Positions 26,555 to 37,000 of a stretch of DNA of 64,000 nt are shown one piece after another. The stretch is from an uncultured Acidovorax sp. GTDB taxonomy: Bacteria > Pseudomonadota > Gammaproteobacteria > Burkholderiales > Burkholderiaceae_C. Position numbers and translations under genes: made by a program. The stretch's first letter is position 1; each line of letters starts with the position of its first letter. Under the pieces are notes generated by a model, which saw nothing but the letters and a program-made list of their open reading frames with translations, searched no databases and was not told the origin of the DNA. Where the stretch lies: positions 310,001-374,000 of the forward strand of contig CAJYKV010000024.1 of assembly GCA_913774955.1 (NCBI GenBank). Direction: 5' to 3'.

Positions 26555-28425
26555 GTGTTGGGCCTCTGTCCGGGGCGCACGCGCCAGCGCCCGACCGCGC
26601 CGCGCTGGCGCGAGCGCAGCGTCAGCTCGGTGTAGCTGTTGATGCCCACGTGGCGCGCGAAGAAGCGCTCCAGGATCGCCGCCAGCGGCCAGGGGCTCAC
26701 GCCGGCCAGCGGCCCTTCGTCCACGCCGAGCGTGATGCCCACGCCGCGCCCGTACACGAGCTGCCCGTGCTGCGGCAGCCGCCGCGTGACGGGCGCGATG
26801 CCCACCGAGCGGATGGCGGCGATCTGGCCCGAGAGATCGCGGTCCCCGAGGTCGATGTAGAGCCGCAGCAGATCGCGCAGCGTCGCCGCGCCCTCCTCCT
26901 CCGACAGGTCGTTCATCGCGAGGTAGTTGAGCGACAGGTGCGAGATCAGCCGCCAGGTGATCTCGTTCTCGGCGACGCTCGCGGTGGGCCGCGTCGGGCC
27001 CGCCACCGTCTTTACCGAGGCGACCGGCGCGGATTCGACCAGCGTGAATTCTCCCTGCTCGCCGCGCCCGCCCATGAGCAGCGGCAGGTCTCGGTTGGTG
27101 CACAGCGTGCGCACGCTGAGTTGCTTCAGGTCGTCCGCGAACGGCGCCTGCCGCTGGTCCACCAGCGAGAGGAACACCTCGCTGCCCAGGTACTGGGTGC
27201 GCGGCCCGAAGCGCGCGGCGTGCTCGGAAAAGAGCCGCGGCTCGCGGCGCACCGCGAAGTACGCCTGCTCGTTCGCGCGGATGCCGTGGATCGAGGAAAA
27301 GAGCGGCAGGAACTCCTGGTCCTTCAACTGCCCCTCGCGGTGCCCCGTCACCCCGAGCACGGAGTACACCTCGAAATCGCGCGGCCGCGTGCGGTCGGGA
27401 ACGACGTGGTATTCGTTCACGCCGGGCGAGACGTGGATGCGGTCGGCGGACCGCTCGAACAGGTTGATCGCCGGCACGCAGTGCAGCAGGAACTTGTGGC
27501 GGTCCACCTGCGCTTCCAGCGACGGCTGGGCGCGCCGCAGCAGCAGCGTGATCGCCACCTGGGCGCCGGGCGCCCGATCGAGCGCTTCCCGCAGCCCGCG
27601 GATCGAGAAGAACCGGAACCGCGCGGGGAACGCGAAGTACTCGTGCAGCAGGCGATGGCCCTGGAAGCTGCGGTGCGTGTAGGGCAGCAGCGCCTGCGAC
27701 TGCTCGTAGCCTTCGGGCTGCACGGCCTCGGCCGGCAACTGCGCCCAGACGCGCGACGGGTCCTGCGCATCGTGCACGATCACGCCGGTCACCGAATCGT
27801 GGATCAGCTCCTGCAGGTGCGATGCGACGGTGTCCACGGCGGAGATGTGCAGGTCCAGCCGGTCCATGCGCAGCGACCGCCACTGCGCCGCGCCGCGCAC
27901 GCCCAGCGTGAAGCGCAGGTGCCCCGCGGCCTCCTCCGCCAGCCCGAACCGCGACAGCGGCAGATCCAGCGGCGGCCCGCCCAGGCGCGCCTGCAGCAGA
28001 TCGATCGGCCGCAGCGTGATCGCATGGCCCGTGCGGAAATCGCAGGGCGTCTGGTCCTCGGCGGTCTTGCGCGCGCGGATCACGCTGCCCGCCTCCAGCG
28101 TGTAGCCTTCCGCCAGGCTGCCCTCGGTGCCGCTCGGCTCCATCTGCACCACCACCATCGACGGCGTGGGCGCCAGGTAGTGCGGGCACACCATCTCCAG
28201 GATGCGCTGCGACAGGCGCGGAAACTCCGCGTCCATCTTCATCTGGATGCGCGCCGTCAGAAAGCTGAAGCCCTCCAGCAGCCGTTCCACGTACGGGTCG
28301 GCCACCTCCAGCTCGCGCAGCGACAGCCGCCCCGCCACCTTCGGGAAGGCGGCGGCGAACTCCGCCCCCAGCTCGCGCAGGTAGCTCAGCTCCCGGTTGT
28401 AGTACTCGACCAGCCGCGGATTCAT
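26551..28425 (-). CDS. tssF: TssF, T6SS baseplate protein
   Basis: Largest baseplate wedge subunit (624 aa, MNPRLVEYYNRELSYLRELG). The start segment, GFSFLTARIQMKMDAEFP and PHYLAPTPSM motifs are typical of TssF (VasA/ImpG). It is homologous in role to phage T4 gp6. Length matches the family. It overlaps tssG by 4 bp and follows tssE by 73 bp. Confidence 0.95.
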   Translation of the reverse strand: MNPRLVEYYNRELSYLRELGAEFAAAFPKVAGRLSLRELEVADPYVERLLEGFSFLTARIQMKMDAEFPRLSQRILEMVCPHYLAPTPSMVVVQMEPSGTEGSLAEGYTLEAGSVIRARKTAEDQTPCDFRTGHAITLRPIDLLQARLGGPPLDLPLSRFGLAEEAAGHLRFTLGVRGAAQWRSLRMDRLDLHISAVDTVASHLQELIHDSVTGVIVHDAQDPSRVWAQLPAEAVQPEGYEQSQALLPYTHRSFQGHRLLHEYFAFPARFRFFSIRGLREALDRAPGAQVAITLLLRRAQPSLEAQVDRHKFLLHCVPAINLFERSADRIHVSPGVNEYHVVPDRTRPRDFEVYSVLGVTGHREGQLKDQEFLPLFSSIHGIRANEQAYFAVRREPRLFSEHAARFGPRTQYLGSEVFLSLVDQRQAPFADDLKQLSVRTLCTNRDLPLLMGGRGEQGEFTLVESAPVASVKTVAGPTRPTASVAENEITWRLISHLSLNYLAMNDLSEEEGAATLRDLLRLYIDLGDRDLSGQIAAIRSVGIAPVTRRLPQHGQLVYGRGVGITLGVDEGPLAGVSPWPLAAILERFFARHVGINSYTELTLRSRQRGAVGRWRVRPGQRPNT

Positions 28426-28498
28426 CTCGATCAGGCTCCCTCCGCGCCGTGGCGGACATTCATGCCAACGCGCCCCGGCCGGCCGGCGGCGCGCACCA

Positions 28499-29026
28499 TC
28501 ACCGCTGCTCGGACACGGCCACCTGCCCCGTCTCCAGGTCGAGGCTCGTCTTCAGCAGCAGCTCCAGGGGATAGGGGGACGACCAGAACTGGCACCGGAT
28601 CTCGAACTGCAGCATGTTGTGGTGGCCGAACAGTTTGCTCGACGGCGCGAGCGACACCGACAGCGTATCCGCCAGGATGCGCGGCTCGTGCTGCAGGATC
28701 GCGCGCAGGATCGCGGCCTCCACGTCCTTCCAGTCCAGCTCCGACAGCAGCTGCCCCGCCAGGGGCTTCATGCCGAAGTTCAGCACCGAGCGCTCGGCGT
28801 GCGGCAGGCCCTCGAAATCGATGTGCGAGGACGCGTCGGACGCGTTCAGCAGCCAGTTCAGATCGCGCAGCAGCGCCTGCCGCAGCCGGGGTTCCGTCAC
28901 GTAGACGGACTCGGCCCGCTCGGTGCGCCGGGACGGTTCGTGGTCGGTCAGGCGGTCCAGCAGCGCGGGCTGCAGACGGTCCTTGCCGTGCCCGTAGCCC
29001 CCATCCCTGCCCTGCTGAGTCGCCAT
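28499..29026 (-). CDS. tssE: TssE, T6SS gp25-like baseplate protein
   Basis: gp25/lysozyme-fold baseplate protein (175 aa) that nucleates sheath assembly. The conserved region runs from LLDRLTDHEP to the EPRILADTLSVSL and LQFEIRCQFWSSPYPLEL segments; the EPR-like motif of gp25 proteins is present (HEPRI). Catalytic lysozyme residues are not expected in this family. It begins 16 bp after tagJ. Confidence 0.92.
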   Translation of the reverse strand: MATQQGRDGGYGHGKDRLQPALLDRLTDHEPSRRTERAESVYVTEPRLRQALLRDLNWLLNASDASSHIDFEGLPHAERSVLNFGMKPLAGQLLSELDWKDVEAAILRAILQHEPRILADTLSVSLAPSSKLFGHHNMLQFEIRCQFWSSPYPLELLLKTSLDLETGQVAVSEQR

Positions 29027-29042
29027 GGCCCGGATAACCCGC

Positions 29043-29825
29043 TCAGGCGGACGTGAACTTCACGCGGCGCACGTCCAGCAGCGCGGCGTCGGCCTGGTCG
29101 GTCACCCACACGCGCTGGCCCCAGCCCGTGGCCTGGTCGTCGCCCAGGTCGCGCCATTCGGTGGCGCGCGCCAGGCGGATCTCGTCGCGCTCCGCGGTTT
29201 CGGAGCCGGGGTAGCGCGTGGGGATGAAGCCGTGCATCGTGCCGCCGTTGTGCAGCGTCACCTCGCAGGCCGACCAGACGAGATCCCGCAGGTCCTGCGG
29301 CTTCTCGAAGGCGATCTGCGACACGCTGGAGAACGGCACCCAGTAGTAGCTGCCGTTGGCGTACAGCTCGCACACCGGTCCGAGGCGCGCATCGGAATCG
29401 GCGATCCACTCGAAGGCCTCGCCGTCGATCTCGCCGGCCGATGCCGGGGCCTGCTCGAAGGCCGCGGCCCGCAGTTCCGCGGCCTGCTGGGCACGGCCTT
29501 CCGCCAGGCCCTGCAGCCCTTCCAGCAGCCAGCCCAGCCACTCCGGCGGCTCGCCCAGGATGTTGGGCGTGCGCTTGCCGGCGAACACCTCACGCCGCGC
29601 GACCTCGCAGAGGATCACTTCGCGGTAGGCGCGCGCCATGGTTTCCGTCTTGCGGTCGAGCTGCGCGCAGATCTGCAGCTGGTCGAGCGCCTTCTGCCAT
29701 TCGCCGACGACCGCCAGCATCTGGAAATAGAACACGCGCAGCGTGGCGTCCTGCGGCCTGGCCCGGATCGCGTCCTTCAGCTCGGCCATCTGGCGGTCCA
29801 GCGGCCGCTTGAAATCGAAATTCAT
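29043..29825 (-). CDS. tagJ: TagJ (ImpE), T6SS sheath-associated accessory protein
   Basis: A 260-aa ImpE-family protein. The start at 29825 gives MNFDFKRPLDRQMAELKDAI, with TPR-like helices up to about residue 110 and an ImpE C-terminal domain (WVPFSSVSQIAFEKPQDLRD). In the known P. aeruginosa system TagJ binds TssB and modulates ClpV-driven sheath recycling. Its place between tssC and tssE agrees. A 209-bp gap separates it from tssC, the widest inside the operon. Confidence 0.88.
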   Translation of the reverse strand: MNFDFKRPLDRQMAELKDAIRARPQDATLRVFYFQMLAVVGEWQKALDQLQICAQLDRKTETMARAYREVILCEVARREVFAGKRTPNILGEPPEWLGWLLEGLQGLAEGRAQQAAELRAAAFEQAPASAGEIDGEAFEWIADSDARLGPVCELYANGSYYWVPFSSVSQIAFEKPQDLRDLVWSACEVTLHNGGTMHGFIPTRYPGSETAERDEIRLARATEWRDLGDDQATGWGQRVWVTDQADAALLDVRRVKFTSA

Positions 29826-29951
29826 GGAAGTGGTTGCGGTGGTCCGCAAAATCGTTATGGGATCGCGCGCAGGGGCCACGGCATCGGCTGGCGCTGGAGG
29901 CACCACGCTCACCGGAGACGAGGGGAAGCACGGGGCAGCGGGAGCGGCGCC

Positions 29952-30009
29952 CTGCCACGCCCCTGCCACGCCCGGCGCCCCGCGGGCGGAAACCGGCGGC
30001 ATGCCGCCG
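29952..30009. repeat. Tandem 11-mer and perfect palindrome in the tssC-tagJ gap
   Basis: CTGCCACGCCC is repeated twice in tandem (29952-29973). A perfect 16-bp palindrome, CGGCGGCATGCCGCCG, follows at 29994-30009, 25 bp beyond the tssC stop on the minus strand. It can form an RNA hairpin that might partly end transcription or protect tssB-tssC mRNA. Confidence 0.6.
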
Positions 30010-30034
30010 CCGCGCCCGCGCGCCCCGGAGCCGG

Positions 30035-31534
30035 TCAGTTGCCCGCCTGCTTCACCGACGGCAGCTTCGACACCAGCCGCAGCGACACGGTCAGGCCTTC
30101 GAGCTGGTAGTGCGGGCGCAGGAAGAACTTCGAGGTGTAATAGCCTGGATTGCCTTCCACTTCGGCCACCTGCACTTCGGCGGCAGCCAGCGGCTTGCGG
30201 GCCTTGGTTTCCTGCGAGGAGTTGGCCGGATCGCCGTCCACGTAGTTCAGGATCCAGTCGTTCAGCCAGCGCTCCATGTCCGAGCGCTCCTTGAACGAGC
30301 CGATCTTGTCGCGCACGATGCACTTCAGGTAGTGCGCGAAGCGGCAGCACGCGAACATGTAGGGCAGCCGCGCCGACAGGTTGGCGTTGGCGGTGGCGTC
30401 CGGGTCGTAGTACTCGGCGGGCTTGTGCAGCGACTGCGCGCCGATGAAGGCCGCGACGTCGGAGTTCTTGCGGTGCACCAGCGGCATGAAGCCGTTCTTG
30501 GCCAGCTCCGCCTCGCGCCGGTCGCTGATCGCGATCTCGGTGGGGCACTTCATGTCCACGCCGCCGTCGTCCGTCGGGAAGGTGTGCGCGGGCAGGTTGT
30601 CGACCGCGCCGCCGGACTCCACGCCGCGGATCGAGGTGCACCAGCCGTAGTACTTGAACGAGCGGTTGATGTTCACCGCCATCGCGTAGGCCGAGTTGGC
30701 CCAGGCGTACTTGCTGTGGTCGCCGCCGGCGGTCTCTTCCTCGAAGTCGAACTCGTCCACCGGGTTCGTCTTGGCACCGTACGGCAGGCGCGCCAGGAAG
30801 CGCGGCATCGCCAGGCCGATGTACTTGGAGTCGTCCGAATCGCGCAGGCTGCGCCATGCGGCGTATTCGGTGTTGGTGAAGATCTTGGTCAGGTCGCGCG
30901 GGTTCGCGAGCTCCTGCCAGGAATCCATCTGCATCATCGCGGGCGAGGCACCGGCGATGAACGGGCAGTGCGCCGCGGCCGAGACCTTGGCCATTTCGCC
31001 GAGCAGTTCCACGTCGGGCGGGCTGTGGTCGAAGTAGTAGTCGCCCACGAGGCAGCCGAACGGCTCGCCGCCGAACTGGCCGTATTCCTCTTCGTACACC
31101 TTCTTGAAGATGGGGCTCTGGTCCCAGCCCACGCCCTTGTAGCGGCGCATGTTCCGGTGCAGCTCCTTCTTGGAGATGTTCATCACCCGGATCTTGAGCA
31201 GCTCGTCCACCTCGGTGTTGTGCACCAGGTGGTGCAGGCCGCGCCACGCGCCTTCGAGCTGCTGGAACTCGGTGTGGTGGATGATGAGGTTGATCTGCTC
31301 GGAGAGCTTGCGGTCGATCTCGGCGATGATCGCCTGCACCGTCTGGTAGGCATCGTCAGACAGCGTGGCCGAGGCGGCCAGCGCTTGCTGCGCGAGCGTC
31401 TGCACGGCCGATTCGACCGCTTCGCGCGCCTGATCGGTCTTGGGTTTGAATTCCTTCTGCAGCAGCGACGTGAATTCGTTGCCTTCGAGCACCTGGGTGC
31501 CCTGCACCGCGTCCAGAGAGGTCGTCGTGTTCAT
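30035..31534 (-). CDS. tssC: TssC, T6SS sheath large subunit
   Basis: Large subunit of the contractile sheath (499 aa) that copolymerises with TssB around the Hcp tube. Typical segments: LEGAWRGLHHLVHNTEVDE near residue 95, EEYGQFGGEPFGCLVGDYYF near 150, and PFIAGASPAMM near 200. Length is normal. Begins 13 bp after tssB. Confidence 0.97.
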   Translation of the reverse strand: MNTTTSLDAVQGTQVLEGNEFTSLLQKEFKPKTDQAREAVESAVQTLAQQALAASATLSDDAYQTVQAIIAEIDRKLSEQINLIIHHTEFQQLEGAWRGLHHLVHNTEVDELLKIRVMNISKKELHRNMRRYKGVGWDQSPIFKKVYEEEYGQFGGEPFGCLVGDYYFDHSPPDVELLGEMAKVSAAAHCPFIAGASPAMMQMDSWQELANPRDLTKIFTNTEYAAWRSLRDSDDSKYIGLAMPRFLARLPYGAKTNPVDEFDFEEETAGGDHSKYAWANSAYAMAVNINRSFKYYGWCTSIRGVESGGAVDNLPAHTFPTDDGGVDMKCPTEIAISDRREAELAKNGFMPLVHRKNSDVAAFIGAQSLHKPAEYYDPDATANANLSARLPYMFACCRFAHYLKCIVRDKIGSFKERSDMERWLNDWILNYVDGDPANSSQETKARKPLAAAEVQVAEVEGNPGYYTSKFFLRPHYQLEGLTVSLRLVSKLPSVKQAGN

Positions 31535-31547
31535 GCGGCTGTCCCTT

Positions 31548-32099
31548 TCACTGAGCGTCGTTGGTCTTCTCGGCCGCGCCGCCGCCCGCGGGCTGGTTCG
31601 GCATCGCCGCCAGCGACTTCAGCAGCGCCGGGTCCTTCAGCACCTTGCTGATGAGTTCTTCGGCGCCCTGCTTGCCGTCCATGTACGAGAGCAGGTTGTG
31701 CAGCTGGGTGCGGGCTTCGAGCATCGAATTGAGCGCTCCCACCTTGCGCGCGATCGCGGCCGGGGAGAAGTCGTCCATGCTCTCGAACGTGAGGTCGATG
31801 TGCAGGCGGCCGTCGCCGGTCAGCGTGTTGGGCACGTTGAAGGACACGCGCGGCTTGATCGACTTCATGCGCGCATCGAAGTTGTCGATGTCGATGTCGA
31901 GGAACTTGCGGTCGGCGATCTCGGGCAGCGGGTCCACCGGCTTGCCCGACAGGTCGGCCATGACGCCCATGACGAAGGGGATCTGCACCTTCTTCTCGGA
32001 CCCGTAGATCTCGACGTCGTACTCGATCTGCACGCGCGGCGCGCGGTTGCGGGCAATGAACTTCTGACCGCTTTTGCCGGTCTTGGTTAAGGTCACCAT
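31548..32099 (-). CDS. tssB: TssB, T6SS sheath small subunit
   Basis: Small sheath subunit (183 aa) forming the TssB-TssC heterodimer. Conserved parts include RVQIEYDVEIYG, MGVMADLSG and DIDNFDARMKSIKPRV, with the C-terminal helix LLSYMDGKQGAEELISKVL that packs against TssC. Upstream is a 153-bp gap with a strong hairpin, which may mark a separate promoter or processing site for the abundant sheath proteins. Confidence 0.96.
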   Translation of the reverse strand: MVTLTKTGKSGQKFIARNRAPRVQIEYDVEIYGSEKKVQIPFVMGVMADLSGKPVDPLPEIADRKFLDIDIDNFDARMKSIKPRVSFNVPNTLTGDGRLHIDLTFESMDDFSPAAIARKVGALNSMLEARTQLHNLLSYMDGKQGAEELISKVLKDPALLKSLAAMPNQPAGGGAAEKTNDAQ

Positions 32100-32161
32100 G
32101 TTGAACTCTTCTCTCTCGTAAGGCTTGAAAACACAGATCGGCCGGATGGCATCGACGGGGC

Positions 32162-32192
32162 TGTCGCGGGGGCTCCCCCTCCTCTCGCGACA
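32162..32192. repeat. Nested inverted repeat between tssA and tssB
   Basis: TGTCGCG and CGCGACA form a 7-bp stem and enclose a second inverted repeat, GGGGG-CT-CCCCC. It lies 63 bp before the tssB start (minus strand). No T run follows in either direction, so it looks more like an operator or mRNA-processing hairpin than a terminator. Confidence 0.5.
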
Positions 32193-32252
32193 CGCCAGCT
32201 GGACAAGTATCCGGCCCCCGACGGAAGACCGCTGTTACATTTCGTTTTCCAA

Positions 32253-33290
32253 TCAGGAAGACGGCTGCGAACCTCCCGTGATCGTCTCGACCTGCGCCAC
32301 GCTGTCGGGCGACAGTTCACGCAGGATGTCGATGAAACTCAGGCCCATCAGCTTGGCGGCGCGGCGGATGAGCAGCGGCGCGGGATTGGTGGGCTCGGTG
32401 CGTTCCAGGAAGGCCGCGACCTCCAGCAATTGCGCCATCGCATCGTCGCGGGTGCGCAGGCCCCGGGGCTGTGCGGGCGCGGCGGGGGCGCCCTGCCCGG
32501 CGACGGCACCGGCCGTGCCGCCGTCCATGGCCGCGGCGCCCTCCTCCACCGCCGCCCCGCCGGCATCGGCCACGCCGACGGGCGCATGCGGCACGAGGTC
32601 GTTGAGGGCCACCAGCAGCGGCTGCAGCTGGTCCATGTCCGGCAATTGCGAAGCGCCGAGCCGGTCGCGGAAGGTGGTCTGCAGGCTGCGCAGGGCCTCG
32701 CAGGCCGCGTTCCATGCGCGCAGCGATTCGTCGCCCTGCTGCCATGCCTGCGCCAGCGCCACGCGCAGCTGGTCGAGGGAGATGCGCGTGCCGCCTTCGC
32801 CGGTGTTGCCGCGCGCCACGGCCTCGGCGTCGCGCACGCTGATCGTGCCGGCGGGCAGCCGCACGAAGTCCTGCTGGCGCAGTTCCCGGAGCTGGCCGGT
32901 GACATCGTTCAGCGAAGCGACCGCGTTCATGCGCATGAAATGGTCGCCGTCCTCCGGCAGCGGATGCAGATCCTCCCAGTACCGGGCGAACAGCCCCGCC
33001 ATCAGCTGGATGCCGGCGGACATGCCGCGCACGCCCTGCGTGTTGGTGAGCGCGCGGCACAGCAGCGCCGCGACGCGCGCATCCTTGGTGCGCACCAGCA
33101 GCGCGGAAGCGCGCCGCTCCACGTCCCGCCAGTCCGGCGGCTCCGCCGGGATCACCGTCTCGCCGAACTGCTGCTCCGGCTTGCCGCTGGCGGCGCTCTC
33201 CAGCGCGATGAATTCGGCGTCGTAGGTCAGGTCCTGCCCGCAGGGCGGCGTGTCGGCCGTGGGTTCGAGTAGGGCTTCGTTGTCGATCAT
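32253..33290 (-). CDS. tssA: TssA, T6SS assembly cap/baseplate chaperone
   Basis: A 345-aa TssA with the N-terminal ImpA domain (PCGQDLTYDAEFIALE through RTKDARVAALLCRAL and HPLPEDGDHFMRMNAV). The start MIDNEALLEP is set by family alignment from memory; the longer frame enters tagF. A short Ala/Gly linker (about 255-290) precedes a C-terminal segment (RDDAMAQLLEVAAFLERTEP), resembling the TssA1 type that marks the growing end of the sheath. Begins 44 bp after tagF. Confidence 0.9.
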   Translation of the reverse strand: MIDNEALLEPTADTPPCGQDLTYDAEFIALESAASGKPEQQFGETVIPAEPPDWRDVERRASALLVRTKDARVAALLCRALTNTQGVRGMSAGIQLMAGLFARYWEDLHPLPEDGDHFMRMNAVASLNDVTGQLRELRQQDFVRLPAGTISVRDAEAVARGNTGEGGTRISLDQLRVALAQAWQQGDESLRAWNAACEALRSLQTTFRDRLGASQLPDMDQLQPLLVALNDLVPHAPVGVADAGGAAVEEGAAAMDGGTAGAVAGQGAPAAPAQPRGLRTRDDAMAQLLEVAAFLERTEPTNPAPLLIRRAAKLMGLSFIDILRELSPDSVAQVETITGGSQPSS

Positions 33291-33334
33291 GGGTTTCCGT
33301 CGTTGCTGTGCGGGCCGGTGCGCGGTCTCTGCGG

Positions 33335-34069
33335 CTAGGCCGCGGTGCCGCTGCCTGCGCCCCCGAAAAGGCGCAGGAACAGGCTTTCGTTGGGTTCGCC
33401 CCAGTGCTCGCAGCTGCGGCCGGCGGAGGGGCCGGCCGCATGCGCCCACCAGAAGCTCGCGGGCTGGCCGGCGCGCAGGATCTCGCGCCCGCGGGAAAAC
33501 GAAGCTGGGCCGCGCCCCGCCGCACCGCCCTGGCCCATGCCGAGGTCGGACAGGATGCCGGCCATCGCACCGGCCTGGCCTGCGGTGGACGCCGGCCCCG
33601 AGGACGCCGCAGCGGGTGCTGCGGTGAACGGCCAGGGCAGGCGGGACAGCTGCGAATCCAGCGCATCCGCGGGCAGCGCGAGCCGGCGCGCCTCGATCAC
33701 CGCGTGGCAGGCTTCCTCGAAGAACCGCCCGAGCACGGCATCGGCCTCCAGGGCCTGCCGCTTGCCCTCGCCCACCGCGATCACGGTGAGCGGGTAGCAG
33801 CGGCCCACGCGATCGATGCTGGGCGCCAGCACGCCGCAGGATGGCGCCGCGCCCTTGCTGCCGCAGGCCACGAACGACCACAGAGGGGCCTGCGTGAAAG
33901 TGCGCTCCCAGTCGCCCTGCCCCGAGGCCTTCAGCCGCCCGAGCCCGTGGCTGAGCCAGTCGTCCCAGGCGCCGCTCATCGCGCGGGGCATGCGGCGTCC
34001 CACGAAGTCGCCCTGGCCGGGCAGCTTGCCGAACCAGGCCACGCGCGGCTGCGCGGGCGACCACGGCAT
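33335..34069 (-). CDS. tagF: TagF, T6SS post-translational repressor
   Basis: A 244-aa TagF-domain protein (VAWFGKLPGQGDFVGRRMP at the start, then WDDWLSHGL and RVGRCYPLTV). In P. aeruginosa TagF blocks T6SS firing by binding Fha, in parallel with the threonine-phosphorylation switch. The start shares one base with the tssM stop (TGATG). A low-complexity Ala/Ser stretch interrupts the second half. In the same operon as ppkA, pppA and fha it completes the post-translational control set. Confidence 0.88.
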   Translation of the reverse strand: MPWSPAQPRVAWFGKLPGQGDFVGRRMPRAMSGAWDDWLSHGLGRLKASGQGDWERTFTQAPLWSFVACGSKGAAPSCGVLAPSIDRVGRCYPLTVIAVGEGKRQALEADAVLGRFFEEACHAVIEARRLALPADALDSQLSRLPWPFTAAPAAASSGPASTAGQAGAMAGILSDLGMGQGGAAGRGPASFSRGREILRAGQPASFWWAHAAGPSAGRSCEHWGEPNESLFLRLFGGAGSGTAA

Positions 34070-37000
34070 CAGAGATTGCCAGGACACGCGAAGTCCTCCA
34101 TGGCCTTGAGACGGAACGGATTGAACACGCTGCCCGACGTGACCTCGAAGCGGAGCTTGCGCCCGCCGATGTCGAAGGCCGCCACGAAGCGCTCGGGCGT
34201 GTTGCCCGGCAGGATCTGCGCCTTGTCGAAAAAACGGTGCAGCGCCCATGGCCCCTCGGTGACGAGGCCCGTGTTCTCGGCGCCCCCCGTGGTGACCTGC
34301 AGCCGCACCTGGCCGGTGCCGCGCGTGCCGGGCCAGACCATCGATTTCGGGATCTGCGGCCCGTGCTGGTAGCGCAGCACCTCGCCGTCGATGTCGAGCA
34401 CCAGCTGGGAGATGCTGGCGTCCATCTCCAGCGGCTTGATGTCCATGCGGATCGACGGCACCTTGCCGCCGGCGCGGAAGTACACGTCGCGGATCGTGGC
34501 CGCGCGCTGGAACGACGCGAGCGCGGCCGACCCGCCCACCGGCGTGCCGTCCACGCCCTGGCGGAAGCGCCACGGGGTGGTGGAGATGTCCACCATCGGC
34601 TGCAGGTTGGTGCGGAAGAACTCGTCCATCATGCCGCCCGGGGCGAACAGGCTGGCGAAGTCGTCCGTCGTCACGTCGCTGGCCGAGCCCCGGGTGAAGG
34701 GGTAGCGCCCGCCGATCGCGCGGCGGCAGAACGTGCCGATCGTGGCGTTGAGATTGCTGCCCACGGTGGCGCGCACGTCGCGGCCGACGAGTGCCGAGGT
34801 GGACGACGCCAGGTCCTCGTACATCGTATTGAGCGGCGGCGGCACGCGCTTGGCCTCCATGCGCACGCGCTCCAGCGCAGGCGAGAGCGACGGCGGCACG
34901 GTGCCGCCCGAGGCGACCTGCTGCCGCGCGGAAGAGATCACCGCGGCGGCTTCGTTCAGCACCTGCAGGCTGGCCGTGATGGGCGCGGGGCCGGAGCCGT
35001 TCGATGCGGCGAGCCGGCGGTACTCACGGAACCGGAAATCGACCAGATCGGCTTCCAGATTCGAACTGGTGGCAAGCCCGCCGACGTTCACGCGCTTGCC
35101 CGTGAGGCGGCTGAGCTGCTCCTGCTCCTCCTTGATGCGGTTGATCTTCTCGCCCAGCCAGCTGCTGGTGCTGCCGCCCGAGCCGGGCTTCTGCGCGAGC
35201 GTGGTCTCCCGCGCCACCGCGCGGATGAACTGCTCCAGGCTGGAGTTGGCGGACGAATACAGGCGCGCCTGCTCGCCCGCCTGGTCCAGCGAGGCCACGC
35301 GCACCGGCCGCACGTCGGCGAGAAAATCTTCCCAGACCTTGGCGTACTCCATCAGGTAGAGGCGTTTGACCTCCTGCGCGAGCTGCCCGGTCATGACCTC
35401 GTTGGCCACGCTGCGCTGGCCCTGCGCATTGCCGAGCACCCAGGTCTCCTCCTGCGCCAGCAGCGCGGTCACCTTGGGCAGTTCATGGGCGAACACGCCG
35501 TAGTAGCCGTCATAGGTGAACAGGCCCGAGATGCCCTGCGTGAGCGGCCGGCCGCTGCGCCGCGTGAACACCTGCGGCGCCTCGGGGCCGGCGGCGCGCA
35601 CCAGCGTGAAATCCGGCGGCAGTGCCGTGCCCGAGGTCAGCAACTGCTTGAGCCGGCTGTAGGCACGCTGCGCGGGCGAGAGCTGCGCGAGGCGCTGGCG
35701 CACCTCGTCCACCAGCGGCTGGTCGATCGGGATCGGCGAGACCAGCGCACGGTCTTCCATCAGGCGGTCGAGATGGTGCGCCAGCTGGTCCACCATGCCG
35801 GACTGCACCAGCGCGGGCGGCAGCGTGGACTCCCACTCGTTGAGCATCCAGGCCTTCACCACGCGGGGATTGAAGCGGTCGGGCTCGTAGAGCATCAGGT
35901 AGACCTTGAGCGCCTCGTAGCTCGCCTCGGGGTTGGTCGTGGAGGCCTGCTGCAGCGAGTTGCGCAGGTGCCGCGCGAGGCGGGGCAGCCAGGCGTCCTC
36001 CAACAGCCGCATATAGGTGGCATCGGCCGCCGTCTGCACCTTCGGCACCTGCAGCAGACCGTAGCGCCAGCTGAGCGGCGGTGAATCACCCGTGTAGCGC
36101 TGGCTCACCGCCAGCGCCTCGGCGTGGTTGAGCAGCGGCAGCAGCGCCACCATGTTGTCCGGGTCGGCGTCGCGCGACTCCTCCACCGCCTGGCGCAGCG
36201 CCGGCACCTTGGCCGCCACTTCGTCGAGGTACTTCTGGTTGTTGCCGTGGCTGATCGTCCAGGCCAGGGTGGCGCCGGCCAGCCCCGCGGCCAGCGCGAA
36301 GAAGCCCGCTGCCTGCAGGATGCGCAGCTGGCGCTCCTTCTTGGCGTTGCGCCCGGTGAGCCCGGCCTCGTTGAAGATCACGCCCTTGAGCAGCGTCTCG
36401 ATGAAGTAGCTCTTGCCCGAGCCCGTGCGCGGCTCCGCGGCCTGGGCCGGCGGCGACACGGAAAAGCGCCGCGACAGCGCCGACAGCACGCGGTCGAACG
36501 GCATGCCCTCCTGCGTGCCGCTCGTGAAGTACACGCCGCGGAACAGCGGCTTTTCCTTGAAGCGCGACGAGGCGAAGATGGTCGACAGCGTCTGCTGCAC
36601 CACGTCGCGCAGCCCCACGAACTGCTGCGGCAGCCCGTAGATCTGGCCGCGCCGGGCGAGGTCGGGCTCGGTCAGCAGGCGCTGGGGCAGCAGACGGTTC
36701 ACCTGGTCGGCCAGGGCGTCGAATTCCTTCTTGAACTGCAGCCCCGGATCGTCCTGGGCCTGGCCCTCCACATAGGGATTGGTGAAGCCCCAGACCTGGG
36801 CCCGCTCCTCGCGGTTCATGTTGCCGAAGAACTCGTTGAAGCCCGACAGCAGGTCGGTCTTGGTCACCAGCACGTAGACCGGGAACTTGATCGACAGCCC
36901 TTCGCACAGCTCCGCCAGCCGCAGGCCGATCAGCCGCGCGAGGCGCTCGCGCTCGGCGTCGCCGCCGCTCAGCAGCTCCTGCACGCTCAGGGTGACCAGC

